In this document: positions 42,892 to 50,896 of the stretch, one piece after another | How the letters are laid out: the number at the start of each line of letters is the position of its first letter | How positions within the stretch are numbered: position 1 is the stretch's first letter | Origin: Chitinophagaceae bacterium | GTDB lineage: Bacteria; Bacteroidota; Bacteroidia; Chitinophagales; Chitinophagaceae | Assembly: GCA_016786845.1 (NCBI GenBank) | Contig: JAEUVB010000021.1 | Span: 248,001 to 312,000, forward strand | Reading direction: 5' to 3' | DNA length: 64,000 bases | Program-made: the position numbers and the translations under genes | The notes under the pieces: generated by a model | What the model saw: the letters and a program-made list of their open reading frames with translations, nothing else | The model's database searches: none | Told to the model about the DNA's origin: nothing

Positions 42892-44123
42892 AGTATACAG
42901 GGTTTCATCATAGGTTTTTCATCAATAAAATTTTCAGGCGTCAGACTCGGCATCATTTTCTCAGACCGATCTAATAAATTCACCATAAAACTTCTGAACA
43001 ATAGCATTACGGGTGGATTCTTTTCGGCAATCATTGCAAATAAACTCAGCGGATGAAACGGCACATCCCCGATACCATTTCGGTCCAGATCATAACCTTC
43101 ATACTTATCCCAGTAATTATTATTGAATGTACTCAGCACTAAACTTCCATTCGTGCTGATATCAAAAGTATTCCCGATAAAATTATTCCCGCTCACCACG
43201 TTATCCATACAACTAGCTTGTATCTTCATTCCCCACCCATTATTTTGAAATTCGTTTTTTTCAATGATGATTCGATTGGCCCCCTCCAAATACAGGGCTG
43301 CTGTATTCTCTTTGAAATGATTTCCAATGATATAACTGTCCGATATTTCTTTGAGCAATATGCCGTAAGCCGCATCGCCCCAATTGTCTTCAAAATAATT
43401 GTTGAACATATTCACTTCCTTCGTAAACATCACAGCAACACCCGATCCATTTCGTCGAAAAATATTTGTGATATAAGCATCATGATTTGAAAACATAAAA
43501 TGCAAACCATAACGGATATTGCTTTCTGATACATTTCGCCAAATAATGGAATTCGTCACAAATTCAAAATAAATCCCATCTCTGTGCCCACGAATCACAT
43601 TGCCAATGATTTCCATGCTGTCGCTTTTCCAACAATGAATGCCATTTCCTATTTGCTGCTCCTCCACACCATATGCACGAATCCGATTGTTTTTAATCAA
43701 ACACTTTCGACCGTAATGAATATAGATACCAAAGAAATTATCTTCTAATATATTGTTTGAAATAGTCACCGCATATGCATTATACACTTTTATCCCACCG
43801 GGATCTTCGAGTGTAGCATATCCTGAATGTTGTACCACAAATCCATCAAACATTACATGACTTGCTCGTATGGTCACGACCTCGAATTTCTTCTGGCCAT
43901 CCAATATGGGTTTATTTTTGCCGATCACGCTAATCGATTTATTCACCAGAATATTTCCTTCCCGATAAAGCCCTTCATGCACCAATACGGTGTCGCCATC
44001 ATTCGCCATTGCAATAGCACGGTTAATGGATTTGATCGGAAAGTCCTTTCCGACTGTTATAGTCATTGCAGCCAGGTGAAAATACCCACACATCAACATC
44101 ACGACAGTTAATATCCATCTCAT
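42888..44123 (-). CDS. nosD: Periplasmic copper-site maturation protein NosD
   Basis: 411 residues from the ATG at 44123 (MRWILTVVMLMCGYFHLAA, a signal peptide); the frame is open 13 codons further but those would overlap the previous gene. Right-handed beta-helix of the CASH type (VGKDFPIKSINRAIAMANDGDTVLV, then rungs such as NILEDNFFGIYIHYGRKC, NVSESNIRYGLHFMFSN, GNHFKENTAALYLEGA) and the C-terminal NYWDKYEGYDLDRNGIGDVP characteristic of NosD. Works with NosF and NosY to build CuZ. Starts one base after the preceding stop. Confidence 0.96.
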   Translation of the reverse strand: MRWILTVVMLMCGYFHLAAMTITVGKDFPIKSINRAIAMANDGDTVLVHEGLYREGNILVNKSISVIGKNKPILDGQKKFEVVTIRASHVMFDGFVVQHSGYATLEDPGGIKVYNAYAVTISNNILEDNFFGIYIHYGRKCLIKNNRIRAYGVEEQQIGNGIHCWKSDSMEIIGNVIRGHRDGIYFEFVTNSIIWRNVSESNIRYGLHFMFSNHDAYITNIFRRNGSGVAVMFTKEVNMFNNYFEDNWGDAAYGILLKEISDSYIIGNHFKENTAALYLEGANRIIIEKNEFQNNGWGMKIQASCMDNVVSGNNFIGNTFDISTNGSLVLSTFNNNYWDKYEGYDLDRNGIGDVPFHPLSLFAMIAEKNPPVMLLFRSFMVNLLDRSEKMMPSLTPENFIDEKPMMKPCIL

Positions 44124-44124
44124 A

Positions 44125-45147
44125 TTAGTGAAGTATCTCCTGCCACTGTACTTCTGTGGCATGATATTTTTCTATAAATGGTTTTGCTGCCTCCTTCGAA
44201 TGAAAGGCAGCGATATTGCCACCCATTGGGCTGCCAATGGCCTCAGATGTAATATAATAGGCACTCTCTGCAGCGATCAGCGTGTTCTCAGCAGTATAAT
44301 CAGATATGTAGTATGCTTTTACTTTTATTTGGTTTGATTGCTCTTTTAGGTATCCCGACATACAGGAAATATCATCAAACTTATAAGCCCGCCCCTTTTC
44401 TGTTTTAAATTCAGCCGCAAAATGACCATTGGCAATCGACATTTTACAATAATCACAATGATCCCGATTTAATTGAATGGGTTCTGAACCTGAAGTGTTG
44501 CATGAAAAGAAACAAAGTATCAAAAAGAACATCATCATCGAAAGATTCTTTCCAGATTTAAAAATGAGGTGCCTTTCGATAAGTACTGTTAAGAACATAA
44601 ATATACCACTGACTATAAATAACCATCCGCCAATATCCGGCACAGAATAAGCCCCAAAATTGAGTAATTGTTTGTAACCAATCAGTGGCGGCTGATAGGC
44701 CATACCGGGGACAATAATTGCTGCCGTTGGATCGAGGTTGTGCCCGTAGTTATACTCCCATCGCCAAAAGTCAATCATGGCGATGACGCCAAACAGGATA
44801 AAAAGGGCAAAAAGGATATAGAGTATTTTCTTGTTTCGAAGAACCGCAACAATAAAAGAAAGCAAGGCAAAAAATCCAATGATATAAGGTAAAACCGTAA
44901 ACTCTATGAACTCCTCGGCATGTAATGTTTTCATTCCGATATAATGATTCAGTCCGTTGATGATATCTACATTGCCCGCCAGTTTGTTTGAATGAATCAA
45001 CAAACATAACCCTTCGGGATACTGCGGTGCAGCTAATTCAATGCGCCAGATAGGTACAAAAATGGAGATGGTAAGCATCACTCCGGATATGATTAACAAA
45101 ATTCTGGAACTGATGCTTAGTTGGTCCTTTTGAGTTGACATAGACAT
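44125..45147 (-). CDS. nosL: Fusion of a membrane domain with the copper chaperone NosL
   Basis: 340 residues. Residues 1-200 hold four membrane helices (about 14-34, 84-103, 108-125, 172-191) and a periplasmic DFWRWEYNYGHNLDP segment. Residues 203-216 (LSMMMFFLILCFFSC) look exactly like a lipoprotein signal with lipobox Cys216. NosL proper follows: RDHCDYCKMSIANGHFAAEF with Cu(I) ligands C231, C234 and M236, and KAYYISDYT and GGNIAAF. I saw no break: the frame runs straight through. The N-terminal part may correspond to NosB, the small membrane protein of clade II nos clusters, but I cannot show homology. NosL delivers copper to NosZ. Alternatively two genes fused recently with the NosL signal kept as a fifth helix. 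Confidence 0.88.
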   Translation of the reverse strand: MSMSTQKDQLSISSRILLIISGVMLTISIFVPIWRIELAAPQYPEGLCLLIHSNKLAGNVDIINGLNHYIGMKTLHAEEFIEFTVLPYIIGFFALLSFIVAVLRNKKILYILFALFILFGVIAMIDFWRWEYNYGHNLDPTAAIIVPGMAYQPPLIGYKQLLNFGAYSVPDIGGWLFIVSGIFMFLTVLIERHLIFKSGKNLSMMMFFLILCFFSCNTSGSEPIQLNRDHCDYCKMSIANGHFAAEFKTEKGRAYKFDDISCMSGYLKEQSNQIKVKAYYISDYTAENTLIAAESAYYITSEAIGSPMGGNIAAFHSKEAAKPFIEKYHATEVQWQEILH

Positions 45148-45160
45148 AATTCTTTTAGTG

Positions 45161-45195
45161 AAAAAAAAGGAGCAGAAGATATTATCCTGCTCCTT
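45161..45195 (-). terminator. Intra-operon terminator/attenuator after nosZ
   Basis: On the minus strand a 9-bp perfect stem AAGGAGCAG/CTGCTCCTT closes an 11-base loop and is followed by eight T. It lies 23 bases past the nosZ stop, before the nosL fusion. As a strong intrinsic terminator inside the operon it would make nosZ and cytochrome mRNA more abundant than the maturation genes. Confidence 0.85.
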
Positions 45196-45217
45196 CTCTT
45201 ATTATTCTTAAATAGGC

Positions 45218-47203
45218 TTATTTGCTTTTAATACTATCCGAAGGAGCTGTTTTTCCAACACTATAAGACAACGGTGTACTGCTTCCTGCGGGAGACACTC
45301 TCACATATCCTTGCATTTCCTGGTGTAAGGCACTACAGAAATCCGTGCAATACATCGGAAACATGCCAACACGATTCGGTACCCATTTCAAAGTTTGTGT
45401 TTCACCCGGCATAATAAGCAATTCAGCGTTATCTGCACCTTTGATGGCAAAGCCATGTGGCACATCCCAATCTTGTTCCAAATTGGTCACATGAAAATAT
45501 ACTTCATCACCCATGCGAATCCCTTCAATATTATCTGGTGCAAAGTGAGATCTTATAGCAGTCATATATACATGCACTTTATTTCCTTCCCTCACCACTT
45601 TTGATTTAGCCTCTCCATCTGCGAAATAAGGATGTTTATTTTCTCCAATTTTGAAAATCTTAAGCTGTCCGTTGTTGCGGATCACATCTGCCGGGGCAGC
45701 TTGTGCATAGTGTGGCTCTCCTATTGTTGGGAAGTCCAAAATCATCTGCATTTTATCCCCGCTAATATCATACAACTGGGCACTCTGTGACAGCTCAGGT
45801 CCGGTAGGCAAATATCTGTCCTTTGTAATTTTATTGTATGCTATCAAATACTTCGGTGATGGCTTACGAGTATTACCTCCGGGGATACAAAGGTGACCGA
45901 CTGAATAATAAGTGGCAGCACGATCTACTACTTTCAAATCTTTAATATTCCATTTGACCACCTCAGAACTTACGAAGAAGGAAGTGTAAGCATTTCCTTT
46001 ACCGTCAAATTCGGTATGCAAAGGCCCCAATCCCGGTTTTTTTACTTCTCCGTACAAAGCAGCTTCATATTTAATCACAGGTATACCTTCGTATTCACCA
46101 TCATAGGATTTCGCTGCAATAGCTGATTGAATTTTATCAAAACTAAATACCGGAATAATTGCTGCCAATTTACCACTACCTACAATGAATTCTCCACTCG
46201 GATCTACATCACAGCCATGGGGCGACTTAGGACAAGGAATAAAGTAACAAATATCTTTCAACACTGATGCATCTAATACAACCACCTCTGTTTTCATTTC
46301 AGATGTCGCGGAATGGGTTACATCACTATACGTATTGTGTGCATACTTGGCCGGCATTTTTTGTCCCTTTCCGGCTTTCAAATATTCTTCAGCCTTCTTC
46401 CAATTGACAGCCATGATAAAATCTTTGTCCTTCTGTGAAGCATTCACTTCCAATAAAGTATTGGCCTGCTCCGTATTATAACACGAGAAGAAAAACCATC
46501 CATGAGATTTTGCACGACCACAACGGGCCAAATCAAAATTGATACCGGGTGTTTTAATTTGAAACGCCAAATCCATAGCACCACTTTCAGGATTTACACT
46601 GATAAAACTGATATGTCCCTTGAAGTTTTGTTTGTAAGAACTAATCGGCACATCACCATTCGAATTATCGGGCGGCACACTGAAACGTGTTCCGGCGACT
46701 ATATATTCCGAATTTTCTGTACCAAATGGAGAGCTGTGATTTCCGCCACTATTGGGTAGTTCCAGTATTTCAGCCGTACGAAAGGTTTTCAAATCCACCC
46801 GGGCTACACGGGGTGTATTATTGGCATTTGCAAAAATCCATTTGCCATTGATTTCCCCATTGGTCTGTGATAATTCGGTATGATGTAAATCATCCCAAGG
46901 AACAAAACCATGAGATGTGTTCAACATCGGTTTGGTTTCTTCACTATATCCGTATCCCTTTTCCGGATCTACGGAGAATACCGGAATAACGCGCAATAAA
47001 CGACCACTCGGTAGCCCGTATACACTCATTTGACCACTGAAACCACCACTGACGAAATTATAGAATTCATCATACTTGCCCGGCGCTACATAAGCCTTTG
47101 ATGCATCTCCACTGGAAGCATTGCCGGCATTGTTTGGTTTGCAAGCATACCATCCTGAAAGGAGCATTACAGCCAGCAAACTTTGTTTTAAGATTGTTTT
47201 CAT
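45218..47203 (-). CDS. nosZ: Nitrous oxide reductase, clade II, predicted lipoprotein precursor
   Basis: 661 residues. Reduces N2O to N2 in the periplasm. Signal MKTILKQSLLAVMLLSGWYAC has no twin-arginine motif and a lipobox-like end with Cys21, as in Sec-exported clade II enzymes. The seven-bladed propeller with CuZ histidines shows DDLHHTEL, PHGCDVD, GPLHTEFD, VGHLCIPGG and GEPHYAQ. The C-terminal cupredoxin has the CuA motif C619-TDF-C623-SAL-H627-QE-M630. Second gene of the operon behind its cytochrome c, ended by a strong intra-operon terminator. No norB, nirK or nirS is seen in the window, so N2O reduction without full denitrification is possible. Confidence 0.98.
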   Translation of the reverse strand: MKTILKQSLLAVMLLSGWYACKPNNAGNASSGDASKAYVAPGKYDEFYNFVSGGFSGQMSVYGLPSGRLLRVIPVFSVDPEKGYGYSEETKPMLNTSHGFVPWDDLHHTELSQTNGEINGKWIFANANNTPRVARVDLKTFRTAEILELPNSGGNHSSPFGTENSEYIVAGTRFSVPPDNSNGDVPISSYKQNFKGHISFISVNPESGAMDLAFQIKTPGINFDLARCGRAKSHGWFFFSCYNTEQANTLLEVNASQKDKDFIMAVNWKKAEEYLKAGKGQKMPAKYAHNTYSDVTHSATSEMKTEVVVLDASVLKDICYFIPCPKSPHGCDVDPSGEFIVGSGKLAAIIPVFSFDKIQSAIAAKSYDGEYEGIPVIKYEAALYGEVKKPGLGPLHTEFDGKGNAYTSFFVSSEVVKWNIKDLKVVDRAATYYSVGHLCIPGGNTRKPSPKYLIAYNKITKDRYLPTGPELSQSAQLYDISGDKMQMILDFPTIGEPHYAQAAPADVIRNNGQLKIFKIGENKHPYFADGEAKSKVVREGNKVHVYMTAIRSHFAPDNIEGIRMGDEVYFHVTNLEQDWDVPHGFAIKGADNAELLIMPGETQTLKWVPNRVGMFPMYCTDFCSALHQEMQGYVRVSPAGSSTPLSYSVGKTAPSDSIKSK

Positions 47204-47254
47204 CTGATTTAATTTATAATTGATAAAATTTTGATAGTTATAATCCTGATTGAA

Positions 47255-47746
47255 CTACTTCAACCCATCGTTCTTGCGCATAAACTCAAGAATATGACGT
47301 GCATCATCATCCGTCAAACTTTGATTGGGCATACGGACCAAACAGATTTCCAATTGAGCCTGAACTTCAGGATCCTTGTCAATCATTGGATCTGGATTTG
47401 TGATGAAATTCATAATCCATTGCGGCGTTCGACGTGTGGTCACACCTTTCCAACCCGGACCGACTAACTTTTCTTCAGTCGTTTTGTGACAAGAAGCACA
47501 TTTCGTTCCTTGTATTTTTTCCCCGGAAGCCGCCATCTCAGCATTCAATGTGGCTTCAATTTTGAGATTGTCTGCATCGAACTTTCCTTCTCCACGTTTA
47601 GGATCATAAGAACTTGCATCCGCAACCATACTTTTTGGTGCTTCTCCGGAGGACGCTTCATTGTTTGAAGATTTGTCGCCACCGCCTCCACAGGACAACA
47701 AGAAAGCCATGCAGGCGAAGAGACCCATTGCAAATATTTTTTTCAT
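47255..47746 (-). CDS. Lipid-anchored cytochrome c, first gene of the nos operon
   Basis: 163 residues from the ATG at 47746 (MKKIFAMGLFACMAFLLSC, lipobox Cys19). A Gly/Ser-rich linker is followed by one class I cytochrome c domain: heme attachment CASCH (C83, C86, H87), distal Met in RMPNQSL, VGPGWKGVTTRR in between. It is 51 bases before nosZ and is the likely electron donor to its CuA centre, or the link from the menaquinol-cytochrome c chain. An upstream start at 47779 is possible but would place the first codons across the -7 region of the promoter. Confidence 0.94.
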   Translation of the reverse strand: MKKIFAMGLFACMAFLLSCGGGGDKSSNNEASSGEAPKSMVADASSYDPKRGEGKFDADNLKIEATLNAEMAASGEKIQGTKCASCHKTTEEKLVGPGWKGVTTRRTPQWIMNFITNPDPMIDKDPEVQAQLEICLVRMPNQSLTDDDARHILEFMRKNDGLK

Positions 47747-47765
47747 GTTTGTTTGTTTTATAGTG

Positions 47766-47819
47766 CAAAGGTGTATCAATGCACAAGCTTAGTTTATGAG
47801 GCTAATCATAAACAAGCTT
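47766..47819 (-). promoter_or_regulatory. nos operon promoter with Crp/Fnr-type operator
   Basis: TATGA-GGCTAA-TCATA (47795-47810) is a perfect 5-6-5 dyad, extended outward to GTTTATGA/TCATAAAC and to AAGCTT on both ends with one bulged base (47785-47819). On the minus strand TACACCTTTG (47775-47766), a -7 variant also seen as TACATCTTTG at the caspase-like gene, ends 36.5 bp from the dyad centre. The start codon is 20 bases past the -7 box. Position and symmetry fit class II activation by a Crp/Fnr protein. Confidence 0.75.
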
Positions 47820-47856
47820 TAATAAACATGATAAATATTAGCTTTTCGGCAGCCCC

Positions 47857-48423
47857 CTATCCCTCCAATGCCTTGATCATCTCAATATCAATCTTCTGAA
47901 AGAAGAGCTCGGGTTTATACACCCGCCAGTTGAATTCTTCTAAAAAATTAAGATAATGGGTGATGCGCGATTTTCGGAAGTCATATTGTGTTTGTTCCGG
48001 AAAATTGATGGCTGCTACCCAACCGCCCTGATCACGAATATCTTCTAACCATTCGGCATAATAGTCATCGCCATCGCTATGGAAATTCAAAACGTTTTCG
48101 CCAATCAAAATAAACTTAGTGATGCCCTTGTCGATTAATACATCAATGATATTTCGCTTAAGGGTTTGTATATCATTTTCTATCGCATCATTCCATTCAC
48201 CTAATAATTCGATGATCACAAAATTCAAATCATAATCGGCATACAAGAGCTTCATATACAAGGTACGCGAACCAATCTCGTCCCATTGCGGATGGATATA
48301 ATAATTGTAAACCGTATTCGAAAATTCAAACTCACTATACTCCCGTCCAAAGAAAGGCGATTGCTCGTCTTCCTCTGCTGTGTAAAGATGTCGCCAGTTG
48401 TAGTAAGGTTCTATGTCGTGCAT
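47857..48423 (-). CDS. Conserved hypothetical protein
   Basis: 188 residues, acidic and rich in aromatic residues, no signal or membrane segment. Contains MHDIEPYYNWRHLY, YYIHPQWDEIGS and GGWVAAINFPEQTQYDF. Related proteins occur, as far as I recall, across Bacteroidota without a named function. The middle (KGITKFILIGENVLNFH, YYAEWLEDIRDQ) may be a Rossmann-like alpha/beta core. It is 106 bases past the gamma-lyase gene on the same strand. Confidence 0.75.
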   Translation of the reverse strand: MHDIEPYYNWRHLYTAEEDEQSPFFGREYSEFEFSNTVYNYYIHPQWDEIGSRTLYMKLLYADYDLNFVIIELLGEWNDAIENDIQTLKRNIIDVLIDKGITKFILIGENVLNFHSDGDDYYAEWLEDIRDQGGWVAAINFPEQTQYDFRKSRITHYLNFLEEFNWRVYKPELFFQKIDIEMIKALEG

Positions 48424-48505
48424 GGAGGGAGTACTAAGTAGTTAGTAGAAAGACAGATTAGATGAGCATTTAAATTTTTCTTTGTTCATTTTGTTTTTAT
48501 GCGTT

Positions 48506-48540
48506 TAGTACTGAGTACTTAGTACTAACTACTGAGTACT
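48506..48540. repeat. AGTACT heptad-spaced array
   Basis: AGTACT occurs at 48507, 48514, 48521 and 48535, i.e. starts 7, 7 and 14 bp apart, and again at 48430 in a copy of GTACTAAGTAGTTAGTA that is inverted relative to the array (arms 48431-48447 and 48522-48540, about 75 bases apart). The array covers the last codons of the gamma-lyase gene and the spacer before the next. Role unknown; it could fold into a long hairpin in the mRNA. Confidence 0.6.
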
Positions 48541-49758
48541 ATTAAGAGCCTGATCCAGATCTGCGATGATATCTTCCACATTTTCGATCCCCACACTCAT
48601 TCGAATCAACCCATCTGTAATGCCTGATTGGATGCGCAAATCTCGGGCCACACCCGTATGGGTGGTGCTCGCAGGATGTGAAATCAAAGTATCGCAGGTG
48701 CCCAGAGAGACCGCACTGGTGCATAGCTGTAAATGATTGATGAATTTTTTTCCGGCTTCAAATCCACCTTTCACTTCAAAACTCATCAGCGCCCCGGGAT
48801 GTTTCATTTGCTTTTTCGCCAACACATGGTCAGGATGTTTTTCCAATCCCAGATAATTCACGAATTCCACTTGCGGATGTTGATCTAAAAAAGCCGCTAC
48901 TTTTTCTGCATTGCTGCAATGTCTGTCCATGCGTAAGGCCAGGGTCTTTAATCCGGTATTCAATAAAAATGTATCAAAACTATTGCTGTTGCCACCCAAT
49001 AAGCGATGATGTTTCGTCACTTTGGTATTCATCCACTCCAAATCCTTTCCGAGAAGGACCCCGCCAATTGCAGTACCATGTCCGTTCAGAAATTTAGTCG
49101 TGGAGTGCATCACAAAATCGACGCCGTAACGAAAAGGTTGTTGCAGATAAGGTGTGGCAAATGTATTATCGACCGCCACCTTACATCCATAGCGCTGACC
49201 CAATGCCGTGAGCGTTTCCATATCGACACATTGCAGAGTAGGGTTGGCAGGGGTTTCCAAATACATCAGAGTAATGGATGGATCAGATTTCAATGTTTCT
49301 TCTACACCGGCCAAATCTTTCATATCCACGATGATGGTCGCTATGCCTAAGCCCGGCAATACTTTGTCGATCAACTCCTGTGTGCCGCCGTAGAGAGAAT
49401 AATGCGTGATGACTTTTTCATGCTGCTTCACATTCGCTAACATTAATGTGGTGATGGCAGCCATACCGGAAGCATGCAGGATCGCTTTGAGCTGAAGCGC
49501 TTGTCCGTTTTCGTCTTTCAAACCAAAGGCTTCCAAAGCGGCAATCTTGGCTTCGGTTTGTTGCGTGGTCGGACTTCCGAAACGACCATAGATATATCCC
49601 TTCTCTTTTCCGGTAAACAGGTCCACCGCTTGCTCGGCACTATCGAAGAGATAGGTGCTGCTGGCATAGATGGGGGTCAGGTGACTGCGATGTTGTTCAG
49701 GCTCAAAACCGGCATGCACACAGGCCGATTCAAATCCGACAGAAAGATTCTTTTTCAT
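48529..49758 (-). CDS. Cys/Met metabolism PLP enzyme (cystathionine/methionine gamma-lyase family)
   Basis: 409 residues from the ATG at 49758 (MKKNLSVGFESACVHAG); the frame starts 12 codons earlier with codons of no family resemblance. PLP Lys222 in VMHSTTKFLNGHG, family motifs YGRFGSPTTQQTE, LYLETPANPTL-like MYLETPANPTLQ and SVGIENVEDIIADLDQAL. At the position of the active-site Cys of true methionine gamma-lyases (LYGCT) this enzyme has Gly (LYGGT), so cystathionine gamma-lyase, gamma-synthase or O-acetylhomoserine sulfhydrylase activity is as likely. Divergent from dinB-like gene with a 61-base gap. Confidence 0.88.
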   Translation of the reverse strand: MKKNLSVGFESACVHAGFEPEQHRSHLTPIYASSTYLFDSAEQAVDLFTGKEKGYIYGRFGSPTTQQTEAKIAALEAFGLKDENGQALQLKAILHASGMAAITTLMLANVKQHEKVITHYSLYGGTQELIDKVLPGLGIATIIVDMKDLAGVEETLKSDPSITLMYLETPANPTLQCVDMETLTALGQRYGCKVAVDNTFATPYLQQPFRYGVDFVMHSTTKFLNGHGTAIGGVLLGKDLEWMNTKVTKHHRLLGGNSNSFDTFLLNTGLKTLALRMDRHCSNAEKVAAFLDQHPQVEFVNYLGLEKHPDHVLAKKQMKHPGALMSFEVKGGFEAGKKFINHLQLCTSAVSLGTCDTLISHPASTTHTGVARDLRIQSGITDGLIRMSVGIENVEDIIADLDQALNSTQ

Positions 49759-49819
49759 GGGCGCGAAGTTACCGGCTTGAAATCGTTCCATCAAGTAATA
49801 CAGGGTGTATCTTCACACC

Positions 49820-50317
49820 ATGAAACAGATTTTTCTCGACCTGCTGCGTTATAACGTTTGGGCCAATGCCCGTATCATTTCATTATTAGAGATGCTGACC
49901 GAAGAGCAATCCCTGCAGTCTTTAGGCGGAAGTTTTCCATCCGTTCGTGATACGACCCTTCATATCTGGAACGCCGAAAGTATTTGGTGGCAACGATTGA
50001 TGATGCATGAACCAATTATTTTACCCACCGAACATTTCAATGGCGGAATGAAAGAAGCCGGTGAAGCCTGGCAGCTGGTTTCGAAAGAGCTCTTGAATTT
50101 CTGCGAAAAAATATATGACGACCGTGGACTCGAACATGAATTTGTTTACCACACCCTAAAAAAAGAGCCCATGAAAAGCAAGGTATCTGAATGCCTTCAA
50201 CATGTCTGCAACCACAGCACCTTTCATCGGGGGCAATTGGTCAATTATTTACGAATGCTGGGTGTGACCAAAATTCCCTCGACTGATTTTATTACGTTTT
50301 GTCGGGAGAAAAAATAA
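49820..50317 (+). CDS. DinB family protein
   Basis: 165 residues from the ATG at 49820 (MKQIFLDLLRYNVWANARII). Four-helix DinB/YfiT fold with metal-binding triad H48 (TLHIWNAES), H132 and H136 (CNHSTFHRGQ). Members act as divalent-metal-dependent thiol transferases or stress proteins; the substrate is not given by sequence. Monocistronic, converging with a small lipoprotein gene 14 bases away. Confidence 0.93.
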   Translation: MKQIFLDLLRYNVWANARIISLLEMLTEEQSLQSLGGSFPSVRDTTLHIWNAESIWWQRLMMHEPIILPTEHFNGGMKEAGEAWQLVSKELLNFCEKIYDDRGLEHEFVYHTLKKEPMKSKVSECLQHVCNHSTFHRGQLVNYLRMLGVTKIPSTDFITFCREKK

Positions 50318-50331
50318 ATAGCTACCTTAAA

Positions 50332-50739
50332 TTACTCCACTACAATCACCGCAGGCACATCCACCGGCTCAATATGACAACAATCGGCCCTCACCACAAA
50401 CGTCTGCTGCTTCACCACCTTATTGGCTTTAAAGATTTTGATATTAAAGGTTCGGTTGACATTTAATCGGATATCCGCAATATGACTGTCATCGACCAAG
50501 GTATACAGACTGTCCGATCCGGCCTTGCTTTCTTCGTTCAACAATTTCCCCTTGTCGGTAATCACCTGTACTTTTTGAGGCACATAAAACGAATCGGTCG
50601 GCGTTTTCAATTGTACCCCGATGCTGCGAAACTCTTCGGTACAAGCCACACCGTTACATTCATTTCCGGCCCTGCGGCAACTATTCAGAAATAACAGGAC
50701 CGAACACAGAAACAATAAACCGGTTTTGATCATGGACAC
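50332..50739 (-). CDS. Hypothetical lipoprotein
   Basis: 135 residues. Lipoprotein signal MIKTGLLFLCSVLLFLNSC (from Met3), followed by Cys-rich CNGVACTEEF. The body is a single beta-rich domain (VQLKTPTDSFYVPQKVQVI..NVNRTFNIKIFKANKVV) with two adjacent Cys near the C-terminus (RADCCHIEP). No family recognised. Outer-membrane or periplasmic location is predicted. Confidence 0.75.
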   Translation of the reverse strand: MSMIKTGLLFLCSVLLFLNSCRRAGNECNGVACTEEFRSIGVQLKTPTDSFYVPQKVQVITDKGKLLNEESKAGSDSLYTLVDDSHIADIRLNVNRTFNIKIFKANKVVKQQTFVVRADCCHIEPVDVPAVIVVE

Positions 50740-50868
50740 AAGATTTACAACAATATTACGAAGAATTAAGAATAACGCGAACCTTCATGGTCTATCCCTT
50801 GATTATTGCACCAATACCCCATTTAGACCTTTTATCCTTAAGCCTTAGCTTATTCAGGCTTTTCGCCC

Positions 50869-50876
50869 TAATTTTG
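50869..50876 (+). promoter_or_regulatory. -7 promoter element (TAATTTTG) of the M16 peptidase pair
   Basis: Exact TAnnTTTG match 20 bases before the start codon; no TTG at the standard distance upstream. The rest of the 157-base gap shows no other signal. Confidence 0.55.
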
Positions 50877-50896
50877 ACGAAAATTTTTATAACCGT

